Shown: in pieces, positions 63,632 to 64,000 of the stretch
How positions within the stretch are numbered: position 1 is the first letter of the stretch
How the letters are laid out: each line of letters begins with the position of its first letter
Assembly (NCBI GenBank): GCA_009777345.1
Contig: WRMB01000005.1
Location: 25,733-89,732 of the forward strand
DNA: 64,000 nucleotides
Reading direction: 5' to 3'
Origin: Micrococcales bacterium
GTDB taxonomy: Bacteria > Actinomycetota > Actinomycetes > Actinomycetales > Cellulomonadaceae
Position numbers and translations under genes: made by a program
The notes under the pieces: generated by a model
The model's input: the letters and a program-made list of their open reading frames with translations, nothing else
Database searches by the model: none
What the model was told of the DNA's origin: nothing

Positions 63632-64000
63632 TTCGTGTTCTCCTGCAGGATCGGGGCATCAGCACGGGACGTTGCGTCGTCAGCCGACCTGTTTTCCGGC
63701 CAGGTGATGGACGAACGACCGGCGCGGCGCACACTGGCGACCCCCGATCCTACGCCAGATCGACCGTCGCACCGGACCGGCCGTGCCCCGCCCCAGCCCG
63801 GCCCGCGCGACACCGTCGCCGTGACCCGGCGGGGCTGCCGTCGCAGGCAGACGGGCGACCTGCTCCTGTCGGCGCCGAGGAGAAGCCGGGGCCCGTCCCC
63901 CTGACCCAGCGATTCGAGACTTCTGTCGCGGGATTCGAGAGTTTAACCCTCGAATCCGCGACAGAAGCCTCGAATCCACGGTCGGCCCCTGGCTGCGGAC
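63632..64000. other. Non-coding end of window upstream of tig
   Basis: 369 bp with no convincing gene on either strand and no tRNA. It should include the tig promoter at the left side. The main structure is the inverted repeat at 63911-63976. Confidence 0.6.
63911..63976. repeat. 66-bp inverted repeat built from four GATTCGAG units
   Basis: Left arm (63911-63943) and right arm (63945-63976) are complementary except for two mismatches and one extra base, meeting at GTTTAAC. Each arm carries two GATTCGAG units around TTCTGTCGCG. Such a long spacer-free repeat near the end of a gene cluster could be a binding site, a mobile-element end or a strong terminator for whatever lies to the right. Confidence 0.85.

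Overview
The window is high-GC, densely coding DNA with strong G/C preference at third codon positions and many GTG starts. Conserved blocks point to a high-GC Gram-positive actinobacterium, most likely of the order Micrococcales: fasR-fabD-fabH-acpP-fabF with a DUF3145 gene, rplU-rpmA-obg-proB-proA-nadD-rsfS, rne beside rplU, rpmF-rnc, and tig-clpP1-clpP2-clpX. The genus cannot be fixed from the sequence. I see no rRNA, no complete tRNA, no CRISPR array and no intact insertion sequence.

Layout. (1) 1-10.4 kb is an accessory type VII (ESX/WXG100) secretion locus: RDD-FHA membrane protein, three-domain FtsK/EccC-type ATPase, WXG100 protein, two unknowns, a probable secreted effector overlapping a membrane protein, and two paralogous unknown genes bracketing the set. 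(2) 10.5-18.6 kb: a TPR-like gene divergent from fasR, then fabD-fabH-acpP-fabF and DUF3145, with an AAA/DUF4143 ATPase inserted between fabF and DUF3145. (3) 18.9-21.1 kb: one unbroken reading frame joining an ECF sigma factor to a penicillin-binding-protein-like domain that lacks two of its three catalytic motifs. (4) 21.2-31.8 kb: housekeeping genes on the minus strand (phosphatase, rsfS, nadD, proA, proB, obg, rpmA, rplU, rne). (5) 32.3-43.2 kb: cytochrome bd genes cydA, cydB, cydD, cydC, then a DevS/DosT-like sensor kinase and, on the other strand, a DevR/DosR-like regulator. A vapBC pair separates kinase and regulator. A DosR-like dyad lies upstream of cydA. (6) 43.4-54 kb: rnc, rpmF, DUF177, a second AAA (DUF234-type) ATPase behind an array of palindromes, a ligase/SDR pair, an M1 peptidase, an LCP protein and a DUF1016 nuclease-like gene. 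(7) 54.2-64 kb: valS, an acyl-CoA synthetase, chorismate mutase, clpX, clpP2, clpP1, tig.

Combined reading. The cyd cluster, the adjacent kinase/regulator and the dyad look like a self-contained oxygen or redox response module. CydB carries an insertion of about 360 residues in one extracytoplasmic loop. Several single accessory genes (two AAA ATPases, vapBC, DUF1016) sit at seams between conserved blocks. Three of these, the two ATPases and vapBC, have their own repeat-containing promoter regions. A long near-identical palindrome occurs twice, about 39 kb apart. Many genes have a -10-like hexamer 6-7 nt before the start codon, which suggests frequent leaderless transcription. All domain and motif calls were made by reading the sequence; no database search was run.
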